A DNA stretch of 30,489 nucleotides from UBA5109 sp964606735 (lineage in GTDB: Bacteria > Pseudomonadota > Gammaproteobacteria > Pseudomonadales > Pseudohongiellaceae), in assembly GCA_964606735.1 (NCBI GenBank), contig CAZSHI010000029.1:1-30489 (forward strand), given 5' to 3'. Shown here piece after piece: positions 16,777 through 24,501 of the stretch (position 1 is the stretch's first letter; the number at the start of each line of letters is the position of its first letter). The position numbers were made by a program, and so were the translations under genes. The notes beneath the pieces are model-generated. The model saw only the letters and a list, made by a program, of their open reading frames with translations, had not been told where the DNA came from and ran no database searches.

Positions 16777-17913
16777 TTATGAAACCGTTCCATTTTCCAA
16801 AAAACTCACCCGATTATTCCGTATTCGATGATGAATAGGGCTTAATCCGGCTTTGCAGCTACTCTCAAGGAAATAAGCGGCTATGTCTTTGGCCTGTCTG
16901 CCACTTGCCAGCACCGGCCTGCCCGGTGCCTCAACATGCACTGGAATCATGCCCGCAGAAAGGGAGCCGTCGGCATGCCAGTGCAGGGTGCCCAGCATGG
17001 CATTCACCGCCTGTGGGTGGAAGGGCGCCAGTTCATAGGCCGGGTCCGGTTCGAAGCCGAATAATTCCTTTCGGCGTTTTACCCAGGCAGCCCGTTCCGG
17101 ATGATCCTGGGCAGGAGACAGGGCGCGCGTCACCACACAGCCATTACCGAGTCCGTGAAATACCGGCTTGCCTTTATAAAATTCAAAGCCCTGCACGATA
17201 TGTGCGTGGTGGGACAGTATCGCATCGGCACCGACATCAATGGCGGCATGAGCCAGGTCCTGTTCATAGGGGGCGAGAGTCGCCGGGCAATGCGTGATGC
17301 CCTTGTGCAAGGCCACCAGTACCAGGTCAACCTGAGCTTTCAGGGTGCCGATATCTTCCTGAAGTACTAGCATTGTTTCATCACACAGTGATAAGGCGGA
17401 TTTCTTTGGGTTTACGGGCCCGCCATCTTCAGCAATCAGTTTGAGATAGGCACAGCCCGCTCTATCGTCGGTGGCCCAGGCGATTTCAGGACCGACACAG
17501 TTATAACTGAGTAAGCCGATTTTTTTATCCGCATAAGAGAGAAAGGCTGGCAGGCGGGCTTCTGCCAGGTTGGCGCCGGCTCCGCAAGCAGCAATACCCA
17601 ATTCATCCAGCAAAGCACGGGTTTCGGCAATACCGGCTGCACCACAATCAGCGATATGGTTGCCAGCCAGTGTGACAGCGGAAAAACCGGCATTGCTGAT
17701 TGCCCTGAGGTTTTCCGGTGGCGCTCCCGGCGCCGGTACATCGCCCTTGAGTTCCTCCCTGCTGTGCGTATGGGGCACCTCAAGGTGACCGATGGCAAGG
17801 TCTGCTGCCTGAATGGCTGGCGCGATACCAGACAGCCAGTAATCGGCTTCTTCCACATCCAGAATTAGGTCACCGCTAAGGACAATGTTGATACTGCTGT
17901 CAGTTATGCTCAT
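16777..17913 (-). CDS. CapA family (metallophosphatase-fold) protein, cytosolic
   Basis: The protein has the metal-binding pattern of the CapA/PgsA family: Asp15 in LSGDLILD, His43 in GHLEV (family: NLE), Asn85-His86 in LAGNHIADCG, a His in VALHKGITH, and SHHAHIVQG then GLGNGC toward the end. Founding members support poly-gamma-glutamate capsule formation, but many cytosolic relatives have unknown phosphatase-like activities. No signal peptide or membrane anchor is present, and no capB/capC neighbours exist, so capsule synthesis is not indicated. I use the first ATG (378 residues). A TTG 12 codons upstream (17949) would add a poor-looking extension. TATACT on the minus strand at 17958-17963 is a possible -10. 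Confidence 0.82.
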   Translation of the reverse strand: MSITDSSINIVLSGDLILDVEEADYWLSGIAPAIQAADLAIGHLEVPHTHSREELKGDVPAPGAPPENLRAISNAGFSAVTLAGNHIADCGAAGIAETRALLDELGIAACGAGANLAEARLPAFLSYADKKIGLLSYNCVGPEIAWATDDRAGCAYLKLIAEDGGPVNPKKSALSLCDETMLVLQEDIGTLKAQVDLVLVALHKGITHCPATLAPYEQDLAHAAIDVGADAILSHHAHIVQGFEFYKGKPVFHGLGNGCVVTRALSPAQDHPERAAWVKRRKELFGFEPDPAYELAPFHPQAVNAMLGTLHWHADGSLSAGMIPVHVEAPGRPVLASGRQAKDIAAYFLESSCKAGLSPIHHRIRNNRVSFLENGTVS

Positions 17914-18141
17914 GGTGGGTATGCAGTAGGCAAATGCAGAACAGGACAAAAGAACGCAGTATAGAGCCCGTCAGCGACTCAAACCAAATTTTACCGGCTT
18001 AGTGAATAGCCAATGGGAAGCGCTGAAGAAGGTGGGCTCAGCCAGTGCAGCGTCGGACGTATGGAGAATGGATATTAATTTTCACATCCAGCTGTCTGAT
18101 TTTCTGGTGCTTTTGTCTTTTTATTTTCATGGCCAAACACT

Positions 18142-18147
18142 TATAAT
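18142..18147 (+). promoter_or_regulatory. Perfect -10 hexamer immediately before the coiled-coil gene
   Basis: TATAAT lies seven bases before the ATG at 18155, so transcription would start at or near that codon. No -35 hexamer at proper spacing and no Shine-Dalgarno are visible. This repeats the geometry seen at ampD. Confidence 0.4.
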
Positions 18148-18154
18148 GCCCTTC

Positions 18155-18979
18155 ATGAGCACTGAAAACAGCGATTTTGACGATATTTCAATTGTCCCTG
18201 AGCGGGATGAACTGGTTTCGCATCGCAAGCAAAAGCGCGGTAATTCCCTGTCTGCACCTGATGATACACCTCGCCCCAGAGGGCCAGGCCGCCTCAGTGG
18301 CGCCAGCAAGTTTGCTTTTACGGTGCTCTTTCTGGGTTTGTTTGCCAGTGCCGGTGGTGCCTGGTATTTCCACGATCAGGGCCTGCAGACGGTCGATGCA
18401 CTGGATCGCGCCAACTCTCGTTTGCTGCAACTGGAAAATCGCCTGAATCTGGTGGATGAGGCTGCCGAGCAGTCCTCCATGGGCCTGCTGGAGCGGGTGG
18501 ATTTCAATTTTTCAGAAATTGACAAGTTGTGGGCGGCACGAAATGTGCTGCGCAATGATGTTGGCACCATTAACGCGACTCTCGGTAATCAGGCAGAAAG
18601 TCTTACTGAAATTGAAACGGCCGTTGCAGCCCAGGCCAGCATGAACAATCAGCAGGCTGCTGCACTGGACCAGAATGCGCAACTGGTTGAGACCATCCAG
18701 AATCGCGTCAATCAGCTCAATACCAGTGTCAGTGGCCTGAACAACCTGAATATTGCCCAACAGCTGAGCAGCATTACCCGTGATCTGGATACGCTGAAGT
18801 CCTCCATGGCGCTGGAAGATTCCGGCCTGGCTGACCGTGTCAACATCAACGAGCAGGATATTGAATCGATTAACCTTTATCGTCTCAGCCTGAATCAGAC
18901 CATCAATGCCATCCAGCAGAGTCTCAATGAACTGGAAGAGCGCGTAGCCGGCATGACAACGTCTTCTGCTGCCTTTTAG
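18155..18979 (+). CDS. Single-pass membrane protein with long periplasmic coiled coil
   Basis: The predicted protein (274 residues from this ATG) has a charged, Pro- and Arg-containing cytosolic tail of about 50 residues. One membrane helix follows at about 51-71 (FAFTVLFLGLFASAGGAWYF), then a long Gln/Asn/Leu-rich heptad-like region to the end that should be an exported coiled coil. I do not recognise a family. The frame is open upstream to 18002, with ATGs at 18002, 18070 and 18146. I prefer 18155 because the region before it has unnatural composition and contains a perfect -10. The DUF938 gene begins ten bases after the stop, so they probably form one transcript. A scaffold or envelope role is only a guess. 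Confidence 0.65.
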   Translation: MSTENSDFDDISIVPERDELVSHRKQKRGNSLSAPDDTPRPRGPGRLSGASKFAFTVLFLGLFASAGGAWYFHDQGLQTVDALDRANSRLLQLENRLNLVDEAAEQSSMGLLERVDFNFSEIDKLWAARNVLRNDVGTINATLGNQAESLTEIETAVAAQASMNNQQAAALDQNAQLVETIQNRVNQLNTSVSGLNNLNIAQQLSSITRDLDTLKSSMALEDSGLADRVNINEQDIESINLYRLSLNQTINAIQQSLNELEERVAGMTTSSAAF

Positions 18980-18989
18980 GCAGTACGCA

Positions 18990-19589
18990 ATGAGCAAACC
19001 TTTCTCGCAGGCTTGCGAAAATAACAAGCAACCGATACTGGATATCATTTCCCGCTATTTTCACCCCGGAGATGAAGTGCTGGAAATTGGCAGTGGTACC
19101 GGTCAACACACGCTGTATTTCTGTGAAAAAATGCCCTGGCTGTGCTGGATTCCCAGTGAAATTCCCGAAAATCTGGCAAGCATTCAGGCCGGTCTGGAAG
19201 GGCAGGCGCCGCCCAATCTGGAAGCCATCAAGACCATCGATGTCCGCGATGAACCCTGGCCGGTGCCTCACATCAATGGGGTGTTCAGTGCCAACTGCCT
19301 GCACATCATGTCGGCCGAGTTCGTGCCGGACTTTTTTCGCGGTGCCGGCGCTGTCATCAGGCCGGGCGGGCATCTCTGTGTCTATGGGCCCTTCAAATAT
19401 CAAGGGGAATTTACCAGCGACAGTAATAAGCGTTTTGATCAGTGGCTCAAAGAGCGCGACGCGGTCAGCGGCATCCGAGACTTTGAATGGGTCGATGAAC
19501 TGGCAGGCAAGCAGGGCTTCAGCCTGCTGGCTGACCATGCCATGCCGGCCAATAATCAACTGCTGGTCTGGCAACGCAATCCGCGCTGA
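18990..19589 (+). CDS. DUF938 SAM-dependent methyltransferase
   Basis: This 199-residue cytosolic protein shows the class I methyltransferase SAM-binding motif VLEIGSGTGQHTLYF at about 30-44. It also has the DUF938 features FSQACENNKQPIL at the start, WIPSEIPENL after the first fold unit, ANCLHIMS near 105 and RPGGHLCVYGPF near 128. The family has no established substrate. It sits ten bases after the coiled-coil membrane protein gene and just ahead of the aldo/keto reductase relative. Confidence 0.88.
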   Translation: MSKPFSQACENNKQPILDIISRYFHPGDEVLEIGSGTGQHTLYFCEKMPWLCWIPSEIPENLASIQAGLEGQAPPNLEAIKTIDVRDEPWPVPHINGVFSANCLHIMSAEFVPDFFRGAGAVIRPGGHLCVYGPFKYQGEFTSDSNKRFDQWLKERDAVSGIRDFEWVDELAGKQGFSLLADHAMPANNQLLVWQRNPR

Positions 19590-19625
19590 TTGACATCGTG
19601 AGCAGGCTCCTCTAGCTTTGCCTGC

Positions 19626-20591
19626 ATGATTAAAAGAAGACTTGGCAATTCAGATATAAACGTTTCGGCTTTTTCCCTCGGTTCCTGGAACACCTTCGAG
19701 TTTATGCCGGAGGACGAAGGCCTTAAAGTCATGAAAGCAGCGGTCGATCAGGGAATCACCTTCCTGGATGATGCCCGTTATGACGATGTCACCGGTGAGG
19801 CGCCCTTACAGACTGGTTATTCTGAAGTGGTGTTTGGCAATCTTTTGCGTAAAGGCGGCTTCAAGCGTGACGATCTGTTTATCTCCAACCGGCTCTGGTT
19901 TGAATTTTATCCCGGCCAGAGCGTGGAAGAAGAGGTGGATGCGTCACTTCAGCGCATCGGCATCGATCATTTTGACCTGGTCTTCTGTTTTGATATTCCC
20001 AAGGACTTAAGTGCCGAAGCACTAGTGGATGAACTGGCGGCCCTGTGCCAGACTGGCAAAGTCAAATACTGGGCGCCGGGAAACTGGTCCGGTGAATTTC
20101 TGGCCGAGTGTTGTGCCGTGGCAAAACGTAAAAACCTGCCGCTGCCTCCGGCAGCCATGGTGCCTTACAGTGTATGCATGAAATCCCTGGTGGAACCGCT
20201 GGCTATTAAAACGCTCTACGAGGAGTACGATATCGGGCTGGTAGCCTCATTCTCACTTTTCGGCGGCATACTCAGTGGCAAATACAATGACCCGGAAGCT
20301 GCCAGCCGGCGTTTTAACGCGGATCAGTTACAGTCGCTGCGGGAACAGGGCACCTTTGAGGCGGTGGATAAGCTGAGCAGCATGGCCAAAGAGCTGTCCT
20401 GCACACCGGCACAACTGTCTTATGCTTTTGCCCTGGCCAATCCGCTGGTCAGTTCCGTGCTCTTTGGCGCCACCAGAACACAGCAGATCGAGGATAATGT
20501 CAAAGCCCTTGAGATAGTGGAAAAACTGGACAGGGAATCACTGAACCAGCTCAGAGGTCTTTTCCCTGAAGACGTTCGTCTGGGCCATTGA
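19626..20591 (+). CDS. Aldo/keto reductase family protein with altered catalytic tetrad
   Basis: The 321-residue protein follows the AKR barrel throughout: LGSWNTFEF, GITFLDDARY, EEEVDASLQRIGIDHFDLVF, GKVKYWAPGNWS and ending VLFGATRTQQIEDNVKA for cofactor binding. Of the usual Asp-Tyr-Lys-His tetrad, Asp48/49 and Tyr52 are present (spacing one residue short). Arg89 (FISNRLW) stands where Lys is expected and Phe122 (VFCFDIP) where His is expected. The NADPH-binding C-terminus looks intact. It may bind cofactor without usual reductase activity, or act on a special substrate; Kv-beta-like relatives do tolerate changes. The start has no good ribosome site. Confidence 0.85.
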   Translation: MIKRRLGNSDINVSAFSLGSWNTFEFMPEDEGLKVMKAAVDQGITFLDDARYDDVTGEAPLQTGYSEVVFGNLLRKGGFKRDDLFISNRLWFEFYPGQSVEEEVDASLQRIGIDHFDLVFCFDIPKDLSAEALVDELAALCQTGKVKYWAPGNWSGEFLAECCAVAKRKNLPLPPAAMVPYSVCMKSLVEPLAIKTLYEEYDIGLVASFSLFGGILSGKYNDPEAASRRFNADQLQSLREQGTFEAVDKLSSMAKELSCTPAQLSYAFALANPLVSSVLFGATRTQQIEDNVKALEIVEKLDRESLNQLRGLFPEDVRLGH

Positions 20592-20650
20592 GGCATTTTC
20601 GAGTATTCTAGGCGCCCAACAATAATACTGATAAGAAAGACCTGTTTCGT

Positions 20651-22837
20651 ATGCTGAAAATAACCTTGCGTAAGTGCCAACTTGCGAGCTGCCTATTTGT
20701 TCTTTTATTTCCCTTTACCGTGTCTGCACAGGAAGCCAATACCGGCTTCGAGCGTAAGTCACTCAATATCACCCGCACAAATCAGCCCCCTGTAATTGAC
20801 GGCGTGCTTGACGATCCAGTCTGGCAGACACTGACCGGCATTAGCGATTTTCATCAGGTAAACCCGGTTGACCAGGCCGAGCCGACCCAGGAGAGCATTT
20901 TCTACATTACCTATGATGATAACTATTTCTACATGGGTGCACGGCTGTATGACACCAACCCGGATGAAATCACGGCCCGTGTGATGATTCAGGAGCAGTC
21001 ACTGCGTTTTGATGACAACGTTCATCTGATTCTGGGAACCTTCAATAACGGCCTGACCGGCTTTCGTTTTATCACCAACCCCAATGCCATTCGTGACGAC
21101 GGCGTTTTTGAAAGTCCGACCTCCTACAACATTGACTGGTCGGGTATCTGGCTGGTGCAGTCACAGATAGATGATGAGGGCTGGACCACGGAAATGGCGA
21201 TTCCCTTTACTACCCTTAACTTTGACCCCGAGGCCGATACCTGGGGAATCAATTTTGAACGCGAGATTGCCCGTAACAATGAACGCATTGCCTGGTCTTC
21301 ATTCAACCGGGCCATTGATCCCTCCACCAGCGGTCAGGTGGTAGGCCTGCAGGGTCTGGAACAGGGTCTGGGTCTGGATATTGTGCCGGCGTTTATTGCC
21401 AGGCGTTCAGAAAATCATGTCACCGGAGCCACGGCGACCGATGTTGAACCTACTCTGGATGTGTTCTACAAGTTTACGCCCAACCTGACTGGGGTATTGA
21501 CCCTGAACACGGACTTTTCTGCTACCGAGGTGGATGATCGCCAGGTCAACCTGACTCGTTTCAGTCTGTTCTTTCCGGAAAAGCGTGATTTCTTCTTGCA
21601 GGATTCGGAAATCTTTTCCTTTGGCTCGGGCGGCAACAACGGCATTCCTTTCTATTCACGCCGCATTGGTCTGGATTCGTCCAGTGGACAGCCGGTAGAC
21701 ATCGAAGTAGGCGGCAAGCTGGCAGGGCGTGTCGGTGATACCAGCCTCGGTGCCCTGATGGTGCAGCAGGAGGATCGCATCGGCGTCACTGATGACCCAC
21801 TGTTTGTCGGTCGTGTCATCCAGAATGTGCTGACCGAATCGCGCGTGGGTGCCATTCTTACCCAGGGGAACCCGAATGGGCTGGAAGATAACAGCGTGGT
21901 CGGTGTGGATTTCAACTATCGCAATACCCGCTTCGCTGATAATTACACACTTCGCAGTGACTGGTGGTATCAGCAAAGTGATACCGATGGGCTGAATGGC
22001 GATGATAAGGCCTACTATGCCTCGGTCAATCTTGGCACGGAAAACGATGGCTTCAGTGGTTATGCCAATTACCGCTATCTGGGCGCCGAGTACAATCCGG
22101 CGCTGGGTTTTGCCAATCGTCGCGGTGTGGATGTCAGCAATATAGGGGGCACCTTTCGCCATTACACCCCCAATCATCCCTGGTTCTGGTATTACTATGC
22201 CTCGCTGGATTATTCACGAACCGATCGCCTTGATAACGGTCAGTTACAAAGTGAGCGACTTTATTCCCGCCTGGCAAGCCTCAATAGCCGGGATGGGGAC
22301 CGGGCCTATTTTGATGTTCAGCGTGAGAAGGAAGGGCTGGTCAGGGATTTCACCATTAGTCCGGGTGTCGTGATCCCTGCCGGGGAATATTCCTTTGACA
22401 GCATCGGCTTCGGCTTACAGACCACCAACCTGCGCGCCTGGTCTCCGGACATCGGTTTCACCATCGGTGATTTCTATACCGGTGAACAGCGTGAGGTCAA
22501 CCTGGGCGTGGACTGGCAACCGGGTCCCCGTTTCTCCGGCAAATTTTCCTATCTCTATACCGATATTGATCTGCCGCAGGGTGCTTTTATCAGTCGACTG
22601 GTGCGCATGAATTCAACCTTCTCTTTCAATGCCCGGTGGTCCTGGATTAACCTGCTGCAGTATGACAACGTTTCCGATTCTGTTGGCCTCAACAGCCGCC
22701 TGCGCTGGGACCCGCGTGCGGGAGAGGATTTCTTCCTGGTGGTCAATTACAACTTTGATGCCGATGGCGTGTTTAACGGGCTCAATACCCGGCAGTCGGA
22801 GATCGTGCTGAAATACACGCGCAATTTCAGGTTCTAA
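20651..22837 (+). CDS. DUF5916 outer-membrane protein with CBM9-like domain
   Basis: The 728-residue protein has a signal peptide ending VSAQ (about residue 27). Next comes a family-9-like carbohydrate-binding fold at about 47-225, beginning PPVIDGVLDDPVWQ and including YITYDDNYFYMGARLYD. The rest matches DUF5916: KRDFFLQDSEIFSFG followed by FYSRRIG, then long alternating aromatic strands typical of an outer-membrane beta barrel, ending in Phe (KYTRNFRF). The family is common in marine gammaproteobacteria and Bacteroidetes and is of unknown function, though association with sugar or peptide substrates is often guessed. No TonB-dependent receptor or protease lies next to it. Ribosome binding site is weak. 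Confidence 0.88.
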   Translation: MLKITLRKCQLASCLFVLLFPFTVSAQEANTGFERKSLNITRTNQPPVIDGVLDDPVWQTLTGISDFHQVNPVDQAEPTQESIFYITYDDNYFYMGARLYDTNPDEITARVMIQEQSLRFDDNVHLILGTFNNGLTGFRFITNPNAIRDDGVFESPTSYNIDWSGIWLVQSQIDDEGWTTEMAIPFTTLNFDPEADTWGINFEREIARNNERIAWSSFNRAIDPSTSGQVVGLQGLEQGLGLDIVPAFIARRSENHVTGATATDVEPTLDVFYKFTPNLTGVLTLNTDFSATEVDDRQVNLTRFSLFFPEKRDFFLQDSEIFSFGSGGNNGIPFYSRRIGLDSSSGQPVDIEVGGKLAGRVGDTSLGALMVQQEDRIGVTDDPLFVGRVIQNVLTESRVGAILTQGNPNGLEDNSVVGVDFNYRNTRFADNYTLRSDWWYQQSDTDGLNGDDKAYYASVNLGTENDGFSGYANYRYLGAEYNPALGFANRRGVDVSNIGGTFRHYTPNHPWFWYYYASLDYSRTDRLDNGQLQSERLYSRLASLNSRDGDRAYFDVQREKEGLVRDFTISPGVVIPAGEYSFDSIGFGLQTTNLRAWSPDIGFTIGDFYTGEQREVNLGVDWQPGPRFSGKFSYLYTDIDLPQGAFISRLVRMNSTFSFNARWSWINLLQYDNVSDSVGLNSRLRWDPRAGEDFFLVVNYNFDADGVFNGLNTRQSEIVLKYTRNFRF

Positions 22838-22899
22838 GCTTAAATACTCCAGTTGAACTTGATTTATTGAGCCGGCAGGTGCAGATTCAAAGCAACGCC

Positions 22900-22920
22900 T
22901 TTTCTTCCCGACAAAGAAAA
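22900..22920. repeat. Short inverted repeat before the truncated MBL gene
   Basis: TTTTCTT and AAGAAAA form a 7 bp dyad with a 7-base spacer, 15 bases before the ATG at 22935. No following T-run. It may be an operator or coincidental. Confidence 0.25.
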
Positions 22921-22934
22921 CAGGAAGCTCTACC

Positions 22935-23363
22935 ATGTTGAAGCTCAGGCTGTCGTTTTTATTACTGCTACTGTCTTCCCTGACACTTGCCCAGGACCCC
23001 ATCATCCAGCCAGAGGGACTGGTAGAGCTCGGTGAGCATACCTGGGTCATTCCTGATAATGAGCTTGGGAGCGTTCCCAATGTCGATATTGTGATTTCTC
23101 ATAATGCCACGCTGGTGATTGATCCGGGTCTGTGTCGTGAAAACGGGGAGATTGTGCTGCAGGAAGCACGTAAGCTGAGCGATACCTCGCAGTGTTATAT
23201 CGTTAGCCCCCATTATCATCCCGAACACACGATTGGCTATCTGGCTTTTCCTGAATCCGCGGTCTATATCAATTCGATGACACAGGGAAACGAATTTGTC
23301 CGCGCTTGGTTTTCCATTGATGATCGAGCTTTGGCAAGCTGCCAAGACTTAATACCGGCTTGA
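22935..23363 (+). pseudogene. Truncated metallo-beta-lactamase-fold hydrolase
   Basis: Only the N-terminal part of an exported MBL-fold protein is present. The signal peptide is MLKLRLSFLLLLLSSLTLAQ. It is followed by GLVELGEHTWVI, ISHNATLVIDPG and the metal motif SPHYHPEHTIGYLAFPE, where the usual HxHxDH reads HYHPEH. After about residue 120 the family resemblance ends, and a stop follows at 142, whereas relatives have about 280-310 residues. The second half, with the remaining metal ligands, is missing, and no continuation was found in other frames before the next gene. AGGA lies before the start, so it may still be translated. The class D beta-lactamase begins 13 bases after its stop. A deletion or replacement joining the two is the likely history. 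Confidence 0.7.
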
Positions 23364-23376
23364 TGTTGTCGCATTC

Positions 23377-24225
23377 ATGGATACAAAGGCATCGCAGGGC
23401 TCCAAAACAGTGATCCGTAAATTCACTTTTGCTGTTTTTTCGGCATTTCTTGTCTGCTCATGCAGAAGCTTTTCCCCTGACTATAATCTGAGTGCTGGGG
23501 ATAGCCCGTGCAGTATTGCAGCAAACAGCTGTACCTTCGTACTGCTTGATGAAAATTCAGCTCGTTACCATATCGTTAACCGGGAACGTGCCAATAAGCG
23601 CTATACGCCAGCGTCCACCTTTAAAATCGCCAATTCGTTAATCGCGCTGGAAACAGGAACCCTGTCGGGTTCTGATGTGAGCCTGCGGGTTGATCTGAGT
23701 ACTTACCCGCAAGAGGACTGGTGGCAGCCGCAGTGGGCAACTGAAACCTATGATCTGCGGGGAGCCTTTCAGAATTCCGTCTATCCTATTTATCGCAGTA
23801 TCGCTACTGACATTGGTCCGGCGAACATGCAGTCCTACCTGAACCGCTTTGAATACGGTAACCAGGATATCTCCTCAGGACTGGACAGCTTCTGGGTGGC
23901 CGGTAGCCTGGAGATATCAGCCATGGAGCAAATTCATTTTCTGCAGAAGCTTTATCATAATGAATTTGCCTTGCGCCAGAGTACACTCGATGAACTGAAG
24001 ACAATCATGCTTGTCGAGGATGAGGTCACTTATAAACTATTTGCCAAATCCGGTGCAGCATTGCTGGGTGGTGGAAATGTTGTTTTCTGGTATGTCGGCT
24101 TTGTTGAGGATGAGGCGGGAGTGCATTATTTCGCTTTCAATATGCACCGGGAACCATCCCCGGAAAATGCCCAACTCAGGATTGATTTGAGTCGCGAATA
24201 TCTACGGAACTATGGTGTGATATAA
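23377..24225 (+). CDS. Class D (OXA-like) beta-lactamase family protein, variant SxV motif
   Basis: The serine-acylating class D fold is readable across 282 residues: Ser80-Thr-Phe-Lys83 (acylated Ser and carboxylated Lys), Tyr160-Gly-Asn162, Trp173-Val174 in SFWVAG, and Lys224-Ser-Gly226 in place of KTG. The third motif, usually Ser-x-Val, is Ser134-Val-Tyr136 (FQNSVYPIY). Tyr in the place of the Val that lines the carboxylysine pocket is unusual. A lipoprotein-type signal (FLVCSC, Cys29) suggests a membrane-anchored periplasmic protein. Hydrolysis of beta-lactams is the family activity but is not proven here; some chromosomal members are weak or serve other roles. The start at 23377 is the only ATG that includes the signal; its ribosome site is weak. 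No regulator gene adjoins. Confidence 0.85.
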   Translation: MDTKASQGSKTVIRKFTFAVFSAFLVCSCRSFSPDYNLSAGDSPCSIAANSCTFVLLDENSARYHIVNRERANKRYTPASTFKIANSLIALETGTLSGSDVSLRVDLSTYPQEDWWQPQWATETYDLRGAFQNSVYPIYRSIATDIGPANMQSYLNRFEYGNQDISSGLDSFWVAGSLEISAMEQIHFLQKLYHNEFALRQSTLDELKTIMLVEDEVTYKLFAKSGAALLGGGNVVFWYVGFVEDEAGVHYFAFNMHREPSPENAQLRIDLSREYLRNYGVI

Positions 24226-24255
24226 GCCAAGTGATAAGGTCAGGCGCTTAATGGC

Positions 24256-24462
24256 ATGCTTAAAAACTGGCAGGAGCAATCACTTGACCGCTTACCGGTA
24301 TCAGGTGATTTCAGGCAGCGTGGAGAAAGCATGAATTGACTGGAGGTTTTTCCCGATGCTGCCTTTGTCTTTGGGGTGAGCACGCTACTATTCATGCAGG
24401 GAAAAACCTTGGAACAGCAGGTTTTAAGAAACTGCGTTCTGCCTCATTTTTTATTTTTTTAG
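24256..24462 (+). pseudogene. Remnant of a TMEM175/DUF1211 potassium channel gene
   Basis: Read from the ATG at 24256, the frame gives MLKNWQEQSL, then a basic run with FRQRGESMN, then a TGA at 24337-24339, then LEVFPDAAFVFGVSTLL, before ending at TAG 24460. Bacterial TMEM175-type (DUF1211) channels begin with a similar basic stretch, then RLExFSDAxFAFAxTLL as their first helix. The TGA stands exactly where the conserved Arg codon (CGA) is expected. The rest of the protein (about 170 residues) is gone. This is a decayed 5' piece with one nonsense change and a 3' truncation. An 11-base perfect inverted repeat (24344-24354 and 24399-24409) lies inside it and might mark the break. Family call rests on my recall of the motif. 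Confidence 0.55.
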
Positions 24463-24501
24463 TTACAATCAAGCCAAATCAATAAGCTACAGGGACGTTT
24501 C

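Noticed and set aside
22935..24225. Acquired resistance cassette or integron
   Set aside because: No integrase, no attC-type ends and no transposase; base composition of the OXA-like gene is like the surroundings, so a resident gene is more likely.
24344..24409. Perfect 11-base inverted repeat suggesting insertion-sequence ends
   Set aside because: The left arm overlaps the conserved channel motif, there is no transposase and no target duplication could be seen, so it is more likely chance or a deletion mark.
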